Source: Akebia trifoliata (taxonomy: Eukaryota; Streptophyta; Magnoliopsida; Ranunculales; Lardizabalaceae). Taken from it: a DNA stretch of 64,000 nucleotides. Shown here piece after piece: positions 50,094 to 61,672 of this stretch. The notes beneath the pieces were generated by a model, which did no database searches, was not told the origin of the DNA, and saw only the letters and a program-made list of their open reading frames with translations. The stretch is taken from NCBI GenBank assembly GCA_017979445.1, contig CM030713.1, positions 26,085,163 to 26,149,162 on the forward strand, in the 5' to 3' direction. The translations under genes and the position numbers were made by a program. Positions within the stretch are counted from its first letter, which is position 1. The number at the start of each line of letters is the position of its first letter.

Positions 50094-52576
50094 AACTTTT
50101 TTGATTTCTAGTTTTAATACGACCAGTAAGGCCAACTGCAAAAGTTTCCACTGCACACAGAATCAGCACTACTTATAGCCTTGTTAATTTACAATCTTGT
50201 CCTATATTTGTTCGTTAAATTACTATAAACTCCATCCTTTTCCCTTCCGTACGATATTTCTAGAAATACGTTATTTCATGAGTAGAGCAAATATTTGCAG
50301 ACCTAGACCTAAGAGGGGTAGATTTGTCCAGCAAAAATATTGTGGGCCCCTTAGTATTCGCACTTCACGCAAACAAAAATTTGACAGGACAAAAACAAAT
50401 TGCCATAAAGGCGGCCCAGGATCGAATCTCACTTTCGTTCGATGAGTACAAAGTTACCATTGATATTTGCAGTTATTTATCTGCAAAAATCAAAGATTTA
50501 AAAATAAAAAATTCTGGAAACAAACATTATTAATTTTTGCAATGATTTGTGATGACGTATTATAAAACAAAAATGATATAATATGACTAACAAGTAGAGA
50601 ATGGCATAATTATAGTTTAAGGATTTAAATATAATTTTTGATTTCAGAGGTTTTTTTTTTTTTTTTTTTTCACTTTGATTATGTATGGGTCGATACCCAA
50701 TTTTTATTATGAGGATAAGGTCTTTGTTTACGTCATGTGTCAAGTGGTACTTAGAATCTCATCACCACTTAAATCACGTTTCATGGTTGTTCGATATTGG
50801 TATTAGGTCGAATTTTATTTGTTTTCGTACGATTTTGACCTATGACATCTCAGGCAAATGACGCCTCGACTAAAGTTTGAGTATGACGCAATAAGTACTA
50901 AGAGAGACAGAGAGAGAGAGAGTACAATACAAAGATTTGTTCACGAACTTTATTCAAAATCCAGACTCTGTGTCCCCAGACTTCGAAAAATCGTTCATCT
51001 ATTTTTTAAGTCATTACAATATCTATATTACCTGAGAAAGAGAGGAAAAAAGTCTTTTGTGCGAGAAAATAAAGTTAGAGATCGAAATAATGAAAAATCC
51101 TTACCTTTATTGTCATAATATCTTATTTATAGGCACAAATGAATATGAAATGATGTAATTGTCATTTTTCCCATTAATTGTGATTTCCAACTTGCATATG
51201 AACAATCTATGTGGCATACACATGGCCATTTTGAATTTGCATCATCTACAATATGTATATGTATTGCAGGTGTTTTCAAGTTCAATTGCTTCAAAAATAT
51301 AAATTGTTGAGTTTGATGCTTTGAAATATTGAGTTTGACATTTAAAAAATATGAAGTGTCGAGTTCACTGGTTTGAAGTGTTATGCTCATCTTTCAGAAA
51401 GATTAACTTAAGAGACCAATCTTCAACTTTTAGTCATAATCATTTATCTGTTAATCTCTTCAAAATATATTATTTTTAAGTTCTTAAATCTCTACGATAA
51501 TTTTTTTTAACGAACTGAGTTTCATCTTTAATCTAATATCTTCAATCTCTTCTAATTAATTCTAGATTTTACTAGTTAAAAATCCCTCGTCTTGTACTTT
51601 CTCATATCCTATCTTGTAATTTAAAAGTTAAAATGAGACAAAATCTTAAGATCAAGACAAGTACTTTAGAGGTTGAAGATGTAGTTTTTGAAATTTTTTT
51701 TTTAATATTAAAAATTGAAATTGAGGGCATTTAGATAATTTTTCATTATTCTCTCGTAGAAAACCTAAGTTCGAGAGTATGGTATAAGGTAAAAATAAGG
51801 ATATCTTTAATATTCAACAAATTGTGAAGGGGTGTGTCTAAATCACAAAGTTTTATTGTTATTTCTTATCCTCTCATAGTGTCTATTGCTCTTCGACCAC
51901 ATAGATTGAGATATTATACTGTGGGCCTGATGGGTTGAAAACAACATGGTTCATATCCAATGGATTCCCTACGCAGAATCCCTAGGTAGCTTGTTAGGTA
52001 GGCTTTCATAATCAATGATTCATGTAAAAGATATACAATTTGTGAATCAACCGATCTACTCAAACCATATTATTTATGGTGAATATGATGTTTTTGATCA
52101 TTCAATCCAATATCATGTGTGCTTGTTTAAGAGTAAATGGTAGGTCCCATGGTCTAGCTAGATTGTTAGTTGGGGAGAGTTATCACAAAGCCTATATTGA
52201 AACATCAATCAAAATTACTTTATTTTAATTCTTAAATTTATGACATATGATAGTAAAAGATATTTTTGTTAATCCGAAATCCTATAATTCTTGATATTAT
52301 CAATTTAAGTCATATGTTCACCTTTATTTAATGACACCGATGTGATACCTACCAAAAAAGTTCTTATGTTTTAAGTTAAATTTAAAGAATAAAATTTTAA
52401 TTAGAAATAATTTTTTTTTTTTATAGGTTGTTCTCTCTCTCTCTCTCATGAAATTTTCTCAATAATTTATTTACATTATAATTAATGCTATTGTGACCCC
52501 ACGAATGTGACACGATTGAACTTTTTGTAAGAATCGCACTTTGGCGTTTCCCACCCATGTAATAATCAAGACTTTT
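50094..52576. other. intergenic, nothing recognised
   Basis: Only short frames without recognisable products. Poly-T runs lie at about 50,652-50,670 and a CT microsatellite at 52,432-52,446. Confidence 0.4.
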
Positions 52577-52740
52577 TTTTGCACTATATTTCTTGTGTAA
52601 TGATATTTTAACGCACGCCTCCCTACGCTCCCATCACAGAATCGTAGATCATTTGCCTCAGATGATTATGCATATTCTGAGACAAATAATCAACGATTCT
52701 GTCATGGGGGCGTAGAGGGGCATCATATTATCACGACTCA
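52577..52740. mobile_element. foldback MITE, family E copy 1
   Basis: The arms pair over about 65 bp. Left: CTCCCTACGCTCCCATCACAGAATCGTAGATCATTTGCCTCAG (read in pieces). Right: CTGAGACAAATAATCAACGATTCTGTCATGGGGGCGTAGAGG, followed by CATATTATCACGACTCATA. No coding capacity. Confidence 0.7.
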
Positions 52741-53182
52741 TATTTATTTACAACCCCTCTATATTCAATCCTCAACATGGTATCATTTTTGTGTCATCTC
52801 ACAGTTTGCAATAGGAGATCAAATTTTCACATCCTCTTATATTATATTAGATATATCCATAATCCATCAATGTTTGCTCCTAGCTCTAATAGAAATACAC
52901 TATTAGATATTGAAATTATAATTATTTTTTGGGCCCAATAATGCTCTATTGATAATAATTAATTCATTTTGCCACCACCAAATGTATTATTTATCTATGT
53001 GCAAGACGATGAACTTCCAAAATAATCCGAAACAAAACCACAAAATGTTGAGAGTTTAGAAATATCATTGTGTTGATTAGTTAAAAGATTAATGAATGTA
53101 GCATCTATGTTTTTGGCAAAACTAACTAGTGTGATTACTTGTATGTATGTATATGATTGGCTAGCTTGTTTATCTGAATGCA

Positions 53183-53840
53183 TTTACGTGTAGTATGAGT
53201 TCATTTATTTGAAATGCCCTCGTGTAAATTTTATCGTAGTGAGTTTGTAAAAAATTAAGCAAATTTTTAGAGCACTTAGAGAGTCAAGATCTAGGCACAT
53301 GGAAAAAAGCTGAAATTTACAAAAGATCTCAAAAATTGCATGAGTATGTGATTTGGTGCATAGATTTTGTAGAGGGTATTTTTAGTACAATTTCAAATAG
53401 TGACACATGGCAGGTGTAGGACGTGTTCACTGAGTCCTCGAGTCTCAGAGATAAAGAAAATCTAGCCTATAGATATTCACCTTTGATTAAGATCGGAATA
53501 AGGGAAGCTAGACATATAGGAGAACAAATCTTAAAGATGTCGAGGAATGAAGGAATAGGTCGGTTTAATCAAATCTCTAAAAATTAGGAATTAAATCACA
53601 TTCACGAGGATCAAGAGATGTCCCTAATAAGGAGGGATCACGCAAACGAAAAAGGGCTAAATTTAATGAGAAAATCTAGGAGAATCAGAAGGGGGGATTA
53701 TCTATAAATACAGAATGATGAGGCACAAATGAGATATACATTTTTCTCCCTCCCAATACTTTATACATTTTTTTTTACTAAAGTTCTGACTTAAGCGTCG
53801 GAGAGGTATTGCTGCAGGCACACCTAAGAGTACAAAAAGT
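53183..53840 (+). repeat. LTR-like fragment (Ty3/gypsy-type)
   Basis: It contains CTATAAATACAGAATG (TATA-like, 53,701) followed about 100 bases later by TTCTGACTTAAGCGTCGGAGAGG. This phrase closely resembles the CTGACTTGAGCGTCGGAG motif I know from many plant LTRs. Ends and target duplications were not found and no coding region is adjacent, so it may be a solo or truncated LTR. Confidence 0.45.
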
Positions 53841-54114
53841 GAAAATCAAGAATCTGATGAGAATCTCGAGATAATGCAAATTTTTTTGCATTTATTGATT
53901 TTATTCCTTAAGATATAGTTTATTAAGCATCTTTATGACTTTTAACATGTTTACACAAAATATAAATTCTATTCTAGTATAAAATCTATTAGGTCAACCA
54001 AATTACTAGAATGTTATATAAAACTTTCACATATTATAGAAACAAGTTGGGATTTTTTTAAACAAAATTTATTATTGTCAACAGATTTTACTTTAAATTA
54101 CAAAATATGATAAA

Positions 54115-54960
54115 GCAAGTAGCGTAGTGGGTTGAATGTAACAACCACTTAGTTGGTAAAGTCTTTGGGTGATGATCAGGGCGGAACCATGATTTTCTAT
54201 CATTGGAGGCTAAGTACTAATGAAAAAAAAATTGCTCACAGAAATCTGGGATCCACCAATCACATGTATTCACGTGTATTGAATGATATTTCTAATTTAC
54301 AAAAGTACCTTTATTAGTTATAAAACTACCCTTGTATGCTTGATGTGGCAAACACAAATTGAGTCTATAAAAAACGATTCAAATACTAATGATGGTTGGC
54401 TAATAATCTCAATTTCCTTCTATACCAATGTTGGGATCATCACAAGAAATAATGGTTGACCAATGGATAACAATGACGGTAGTATCGGTTGAAAAAGAAT
54501 TCTAGATTTTCCTAAAGTTCACCCTCGACGGCTTGAAAAAATCATAGATTTTTAACAAGTTGAACCTTAAAATATGAAGAATCATTAGTCATTTAAAGAG
54601 CACCAATATAAAGGTGGACCAAGTAGAAACATGGATGTTTGATACAAATTTTTATAGTTCATATTCTACTTATTTTTAAGGTCTATAACGACGGAAAACT
54701 CTGCCTCAATAGTACTTTTAAAATATTAAATGAGCAAAGGCTGATAATAAATGTATGTTGCGGAATAGTGTAGGGATTCATATGCAAACAAAAAAATCCA
54801 CCGTTATAAAACTCTTTTTCTTTTTTACTTCAATTTGTTTTTTCGAAGTTCAGAGGGGGCTATAACCCCCACTCGGCCCTATGCAGTTCCGCCCTGATGA
54901 TACCTTAGACTTGGGATCGATTTCTACTAGGACCGAATTATTGAACTTGTTAAAAGTCAA
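54115..54960 (+). repeat. SINE-like sequence split by a transposon
   Basis: The left part AACAACCACTTAGTTGGTAAAG (A-box-like TAGTTGG) runs to 54,176. The right part ACCTTAGACTTGGGATCGATTTC (B-box-like GGGATCGATTTC) resumes at 54,902. Removing the 720-bp insertion and one ATGAT copy rejoins them into a tRNA-like head of normal A-to-B box spacing. Confidence 0.5.
54177..54896. mobile_element. non-autonomous DNA transposon (720 bp)
   Basis: Terminal inverted repeats CAGGGCGGAAC at the left and GTTCCGCCCTG at the right, perfect over 11 bp, flanked by ATGAT on both sides (54,172-54,176 and 54,897-54,901). The CAGGG(G)CGGA end is typical of plant hAT elements. An 8-bp duplication would be expected, though, and only 5 bp match. 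No transposase is encoded. A truncated relative starts at about 56,488. Confidence 0.75.
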
Positions 54961-54972
54961 CTTACCAAACAG

Positions 54973-54974
<2 letters not shown>

Positions 54975-55014
<40 letters not shown>
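54975..55014. repeat. poly(A) homopolymer of about 40 bp
   Basis: An uninterrupted A run directly downstream of the SINE-like sequence's right half. It could be the SINE tail or a microsatellite grown from it. Such runs are prone to assembly length error. Confidence 0.8.
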
Positions 55015-55015
<1 letters not shown>

Positions 55016-55311
55016 ATTTTGTGGGTGGACATAATATTTCTAATTTTAAGTTGACCTTTTTTATAAAGAAATTTTTTACAGTGACTTGAAATAACACTCA
55101 AAGTAACATTGACTCTGACAATATACTTGAGTGTGTAGAAAAATGTATATGCTTTTTCCTGAGATACAAGTCTTATAATACCCTTGAGGAAAATCGATAG
55201 TTCTCTAAACACACGATACTACTTTGACCGTTATTTTGAATCACTGTGGCAAGGCTCTTTTGTAAATCCCATTTTACAATTTATTTTTAAGTTATTAGTT
55301 AGATTGATATT

Positions 55312-55485
55312 TTTAAATGCAACACACGCCCCATCACAAAATTGTAGATCAATTGTCTTGGGATGCACATAATTATAAATCTTTTTCTTGTGTATCCCAA
55401 GGTAATTGATCTACAATTCTATAATGATAGCATAGGGGGGCATGCGTCAGAGGAGGGTGTCATATTATCATGACTCTATTTTTAA
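55312..55485. mobile_element. foldback MITE, family E copy 2
   Basis: Left: CACGCCCCATCACAAAATTGTAGATCAATTG. Right: GGTAATTGATCTACAATTCTATAATG, then GGGGGGCATGCG and GTCATATTATCATGACTC. It is the same design as 52,577-52,740. Confidence 0.7.
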
Positions 55486-55919
55486 CCATTGGATTAGAGT
55501 ATTTTCATTATGGATATGTGGCCATTTTACAATGATCAAGATGGTAACTTTTCAAATGACCGGCCATAGCTCAAAAATCTGATATTTTGTTCAAGAAAGA
55601 AAATATGTGCACACTATATGGTGTGATTTTACAATTAAACCACTCATGATGTTTGTTTATAATATAATGGTGTGGTAATATAACAGCCCAAAATTAGTAT
55701 CACAAGGAACTCAAAAAAGATTGGGAGTTGACAACTTTCCAAATTCGAATATTACAAGATTTAGACTTTTTGTTACGTAGTATCTTTTCCACGTGGCCTT
55801 GTCTTTAAAAATATCTAGAGAGGTTTACTGGGCAGACCTATTGCAATTTTATTATTAAAAAAAATCCCTTACTTTATAAGTTTGTTACTGAATAAACCTT
55901 ACTTTATGAATCAGATTAG

Positions 55920-56480
55920 CATGACTAACTTAGTAAGATTTTGGACCAATATGGATTAACAAATTGGCAATACAACACGCAGCCTTGTAGATTTCATGGA
56001 AACACTCAAATTAAAAAAAAAAAAAATTTCACAAAACAATCTTTTTTGAAATTTATTGAAGTGTTGAAAATGGATGACTATTGAAATTCTAAATTTAAAA
56101 TTAAAATTCAATCATGAAAATTAACTTTAAAAATATTTTTTTTTTTAGAAAGTTGGCATCAGATCATGTTTTTGGATATCACAAATGACAATGGTTAGGA
56201 TCCACTCCAAGGTATGTTAAGTAATAAATTAATTGCATATTTTATGATGTGGTTATAACTCCAAGGTTTGTAATATACTTGATAAAGTAGGATTTGGTGG
56301 GTAACAAACTTCATAAAGTTGTAATAACTTCTAGGGGTTTTGTAATAAAAATGCAATAATTAAGTTTGCCAAGTAAATCTCTCAAATATTCATTGACGAG
56401 AGAAAGTTGCTAGATAGTATTATGATAAGAGTCCGACTGGCCTTACTAAGTAAGGATTTCACCCTTACTAACGGTCCTTG
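55920..56480 (+). repeat. dispersed repeat family A, copy 5 (interrupted)
   Basis: Landmarks ATGACTAACTTAGTAAG, AACAAATTGGCAATACAACA, TAGATTTCATGGAAACACTC, AAGTGTTGAAAATGGATG and GATCATGTTTTTGGATATCACAA. The expected right end does not follow directly. Unrelated sequence (about 56,200-56,415) intervenes before GACTGGCCTTACTAAGTAAGG and CCTTGGACTCA, which read in the opposite sense. Confidence 0.5.
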
Positions 56481-56487
56481 GACTCAG

Positions 56488-56820
56488 GGATGGAGTCAGA
56501 ATTTTTGGTCAATGGGGGGTAAGTGCCAAATATGATCCACTGATAGTCTTGATTTCTTTTTATGCCAATGTTGGCTTGTCATAAAAGACAATGGTTAGCC
56601 ACCAAATTCCACAAAAGTAAAAAATTAAAAAAAATTCAAACTAAATCATAGCTTTTAGACTTATAAATTTTTTTCACTTAAGTTTAATATTTTAAATTTA
56701 AAATCCACTAATAAAAAGGGCTTTTAGGTAGTTGAAGATGATGTATTTTGACAAGAAACTTAAAACATCATTTTATACTCTCAAAAAAAAAAAAAATTGA
56801 CCTTTTTACCACTTTTTTTT
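56488..56820 (+). repeat. truncated relative of the 720-bp transposon
   Basis: Starts CAGGGATGGAGTCAGAATTTT and continues GGTAAGTGCCAAAT, TTTATGCCAATGTTGG and ACAATGGTTAGCCA, following the order of the element at 54,177-54,896. No right terminus was found. Confidence 0.5.
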
Positions 56821-57787
56821 TTCTTTTCAAATTTATTTGAATTAACCAAATTGAACCAAATCCGAACTTTATAAATAGGTTTCTTGAAAATGAATGGCAG
56901 TTGTAAATGAGGACCCTTTATTAAAGATATCCAAGAATCTGAAAGTCTTGGTCACCAATCCTAACATTTAGGAGCTTTGAAGACCTCCTCAACATTCGTA
57001 GATTGCATATCTATTAGATAGGATTTTCTGCTATATTTTTGAATTTTAAATTCTTCATCTATCTGTAATATCTATCTTGTAAACTATCCTGTTATAGGTT
57101 TCATAGATTTCTATATAAACAAGTCTCATGAACTCAAATATAGAGTTGGAAACATGTCTACCATGTCTCTCCCCTCTCCCAATAACCAATATTCATCACT
57201 ATCTTCTAGTGAAACTTGCTCCCTCCGACTATCTTTGGTGGCATTCTCAATTTATGCCAGTGTTTCATGACTATGATTTTATTGCGTACATTGATAGAAT
57301 GTATCCTTGTCCTCCTCAATTTCTTCCCTCTTCATCCAGTAAAGGTGTTCCAGATGCACCTAAACCCAACCCTAACTATTTCTCTTAGTAACTTCATGAT
57401 CAGATCCTATTAAGTTGGATCATATTATCACTTTCAGAAAGTGTTCATGCTCAACTAGTAGGAATCAATACTTCACGCATTGCTTGGCTTCACATAGAAA
57501 GGACATATTTATCCCACTCCAAAACATGTATTATGTAGCTTAGGTTGCAACTCTATTTAGTGAAAAAAGGTCCCTTATCTGTTATGAAATATCTTCTTAA
57601 AGTCAAGACTTGCAGATAGTCTTGTCACGGTCTCTCAACCCGTTAGTGATGACTAGGTGTCGCATATGTCTGATGAGATTTATTTTAAAGATCTCCAATG
57701 TTTTCTTCTTAGCCAAGAAATTTGTTTGACCGAAGATGCTACCCCTTTTTATCTTAGGCCAATATAATCTCAAGTTGCCACCAAGTA

Positions 57788-60753
57788 TGTAAAACTCTGA
57801 GTTTTTAATTTGTATCTCGAGGAAAAATAAATAGTGGAATTTTAAGAAAATCTGGAAAGTGGAACTCAGGGGTAAAACTTTAGAATATTTTTGATCATTT
57901 TTAATGGAATCTGACCTCACCATTAGATTCAAAATGATCGAAAAACATACTTTAGCATGTAACCACGTTCAAATGCGAGTCAGAATAATAAAGTTGCAAA
58001 ATGCTCGATTACCAAGTTGGACCAGGCTAAAATAATGATTTTTTACTAGAGCAAGAATTATTAATATTCGATTATACCATTGGATTCGTAACAAAAAATT
58101 ATTGAACATGGATTATTTATTTGTCATTTTTGGAGTACAGAAAGTCGAATTATTGTCAAAAACGAAAACGATATCAATTTTAGTGGTCACCTCAGGCCAA
58201 AAATGTAAATTTTTGTTAGAGACAAAATTTGTAAAAATTGACCATACTATTAAATAAAATAGAGTATTCATTTGTTAATTTTGGAGTCTGGATGGTCAAG
58301 TTATCGTCGATCAAAATAATTGGCAAAATACCGATTTTGTCCCAAATTTTATATAAATAAAAATTTAATTTTTTTTATTACTTCGTTTTCTCCAACCTGT
58401 CCAACAGCCAATGTTTTTTTTTTTTTTTTTTTTTAACTTTCACCTCAGATCTCTCGCAAACGGCTCGCCGTCGACGATCGATGTAGAAGGGAGAAATGTC
58501 CACAGCTGCGTTCTCTACAAAATCCTCCCAATCTCTTTCCATTTCACTTTCTTTTTCATCAAATATTGTCAAAAATCAGCCGTATATATATATATATATA
58601 TGGGGATTTCGTAACTTCGACCTTGGATTTCACCTGTTTCGGAGTCATACCGTCTTTTGCCGCAGAAGGGAGAAAGGACGACAACATTGAAATCTTCAAA
58701 ATCACCAGGTCAGATTTAAAAATCTGCCGCTTCAAAATTCAATCCGTCTCGATTTTCACGTACGCGCTTCGATCATTTCGCACAGAGATTGTAAGGAACT
58801 CTCAATTTCTATTAGTAATCGTAGATTGTGAAAATTGCATTTATGATTTTATTAAAAATTTGTAGTGAGTTTCCAAAAATATAGAATTCTTTTGTTATTT
58901 CAAAATTCACGTCAGAAATTACATGTTTGATATGTTTAATTGTATTTTTAACAAATTATACGTGGGTAGGGTATTTTAATGGGTTATTTCCATTAGTTGG
59001 GTCATGTGCACCACTCGGACCCCATTTTGATCTAAGTTTTGTAAATGTTCAATGTTACTGATAAAAATGAATTTCATGATTGAAAAAATAATTTAATATT
59101 CAATTAACTCATATTGAGTTGATGAATATCAGAAAGTAGATACTTTGTTTGAGAGATTGAAAATTGTAAAATTCGAAAAAAGGAAAAAAAGGGTATGAAA
59201 ACGGTAAAATGTCAGAATCATACCCAAGGGGTGATGTCTGCATTTACATTGTTGTGTTGTGTGTAGGTTGGTGAACGGGTATCTAAGGATAATATTACTA
59301 GTTGCATGTTTATTTACTTTCTGTTAGCGCGAGGTGCTGTTTACGTTTTCGTTTCGTTATTTATTTTAGGCCGGCTGGCCACACTTGTATGGTAGAAAAC
59401 TGGATATTCATTCTCAACCTTGTATTGTTAATTTCTTTTTTATTTTCAAATGAAAATAATATATATATATATATATATAGCTATTTTGTGAGCTGTTATA
59501 GAGTTTGTAAATACCTGAAGGGATAGTGCGTCATATCATCTGGAGTGGTGTACTATCTTGGGATGTACGGTAGAGACCACCAAGCTCATACATGGTATGA
59601 AAAGTGTATGATAGTGGAGTCACAATTGTAATCCGGGTTTATTTCTCTCTATCTTTACCAGTGAACTTGTACTGTTAAGGTAGTCATATACGAATGGTTT
59701 GTATATTTAAGAATCACATGTACGCCTGATAAGCATAGACGAAGATGATTAGTCAGTGATCACTAACAATTTATAGTAGTCGAACGTTCTGACACATCAA
59801 AAAGAGACCCATTGCTTACGGTCACGTCAAACGGTCAACCTGAGCCGGATAAATGGTCAACCAAGTGTGGTAAGTGCAGCGACCGACCACAAAATCAGGA
59901 ATTAAAAGCTAGAGAAGAATTGTAACATCATGTCCCGACTGGGAGCGATTCAGTCGTGAATCCCAACTCTCTAATTCCAATACTCCACAATTGTGTATTA
60001 TGTATATGTTGCCTTATTTTGATATATAAACTGAAATGCATGTTTAATGTTTCCATTTGATCAATTAGATTTGTATAAAAAGATAATGTTATTGTAAGTA
60101 CTGTTGATCGATGTAATGTGAATTTTAAAATGTTTAGTTGCTTATCCCTGGCTATATGTACCAGTTAATCGTAATTTTTTTTGTAAAATTTTGCATATTT
60201 TAAAATGATTAAGTATGTTTATTCGTTAATGTTAGGAGAGGTTATTGACATAAATTGTTTGCTTCCCTACTGGGTAACCATTGTTACTCACCCTTTCCTT
60301 CTCCATTTTTTTTAGTTTCAGATCCGAAGCTTAGCAAGGCAGGTGTAGAACATGAGTGAGAATCATCTGGTGGGTCAGATAGACAGTCAGAGTCTGTCAC
60401 TTGGTGAGTATTGGGGTTATACCCCCTAGTAGTATCGATTTGTCCAAAAGTATTATAGATTTCGTCCTGAGCGTTAGGACTTTTGTTAGAGTGAGGAATT
60501 TTGTATAATCTTATATATTAATTCCTTCTTCCGCACTCTGATATGTAGTACGTTATTAGATATATATATAGGCTTCCATTAGTATTATATTTTGTATGTA
60601 TATATACAGGATTGTATGTCGTTTATCAGGTGCAGGTTAAACGCCTTTAAATGCTAACATAAACAGAGAAGACCATGCTGAAATTTCGAGGTGCCACTTA
60701 GTACCTCGAGACCTGACATGGGATTTTATGTTAGCATTTGGCGGGGCGCCACA
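57788..60753. mobile_element. nested insertion, probable solo LTR (2,966 bp)
   Basis: Begins TGTAAAACTC and ends GGCGCCACA, the TG..CA (here TGT..ACA) termini of LTRs. It is flanked by the 5-bp direct repeat AAGTA at 57,783-57,787 and 60,754-60,758. It lies inside the gag region of the copia remnant, whose coding text continues on both sides. No gag or pol sequence is seen inside, so a solo LTR left by recombination is the simplest reading; long LTRs of this size occur in gypsy chromoviruses. A (TA)n tract lies at about 58,583-58,601, a second TA run at 59,459-59,480, and a strong hairpin near its 3' end. Confidence 0.8.
60644..60743. repeat. inverted repeat near the 3' end of the solo LTR
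   Basis: AAATGCTAACATAAA at 60,649-60,663 is the exact complement of TTTATGTTAGCATTT at 60,725-60,739. Pairing extends by CGCC/GGCG beyond a 3-base bulge. The loop is about 60 bases. Confidence 0.8.
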
Positions 60754-61672
60754 AAGTAAACCTTGAGCAATGGAAATAGAGGTCACTCAAACTATCGTTA
60801 AAATGCTTGTGGGTTTGGCCGTGGTCATAACCCCCTTCTACTACTCCTATGCATCCAAGTAGTGAATGGTTTTCATGGATCTAACCACGGAGAATGTATT
60901 TCTTCATGGGCCAAGTAATTATGGGTTATACAAGCTCCATATTTGTCTATCACAAAATAAACATCGAGTCCTTACTATTTTTGTGGGGGAACATGCAACT
61001 TTATACATTTGGCATCAACGTTTGGGACATCTGTCACTTCATATCACAAATTTAAAGAATGGCGTGATGCCATGACAATCAAATTCAATGCATTATTTCA
61101 TTAAGGAACATGAAAGTTAGTTCCTGGTCTTCAATCTATGAATGTCTTGGGTAAAAAATGGGTATTCACTCTTAAGCATAATGTCGATGCATCTATTGTT
61201 CACCATAAAACACGTTTAGTGGCAAAGGGATTTCATCAACAACCAGGGATTGATTACCATGACACTTTTAGCCCAATCATTAAATTTACAACATTACGTA
61301 CTGTTCTTGCTATTGTAATCTCACATGGATGGTTGTTACGCCAACTTGATATTCAAAATGCATTTCTTCATGGTAATTTAAATGAAAATGTCTATACGTG
61401 CTAGCCATTGAGCTTCATTGACGACTTTCATCCGGATCATGTATGCAAATTGCTCAACTCACTTTATGGACTAAAACAATCTCCATGTGCGTGGTTTCAT
61501 CGTCTAAGCAATTTTCTATTCTCATGTGGTTTTGAAGGCTCCAAGATGGATGCATATCTTTTTGTCTATCATCATAAATAGATCTTGTTATATCTTCTAG
61601 TTTATGTGCATGATATAATTATCATTAACAATGATCCATCAACTCTTTAAGCACTTATCCAACAATTGGGAT

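Noticed and set aside
50197..50533. Overlapping frames of 69-82 codons upstream of the DUF863 leader
   Set aside because: No recognisable domain, two frames equally open, and no splice or promoter support.
54850..55212. 120-codon minus-strand frame with a run of phenylalanine
   Set aside because: The frame is carried through the 40-base homopolymer and the end of the 720-bp transposon; it is not a gene.
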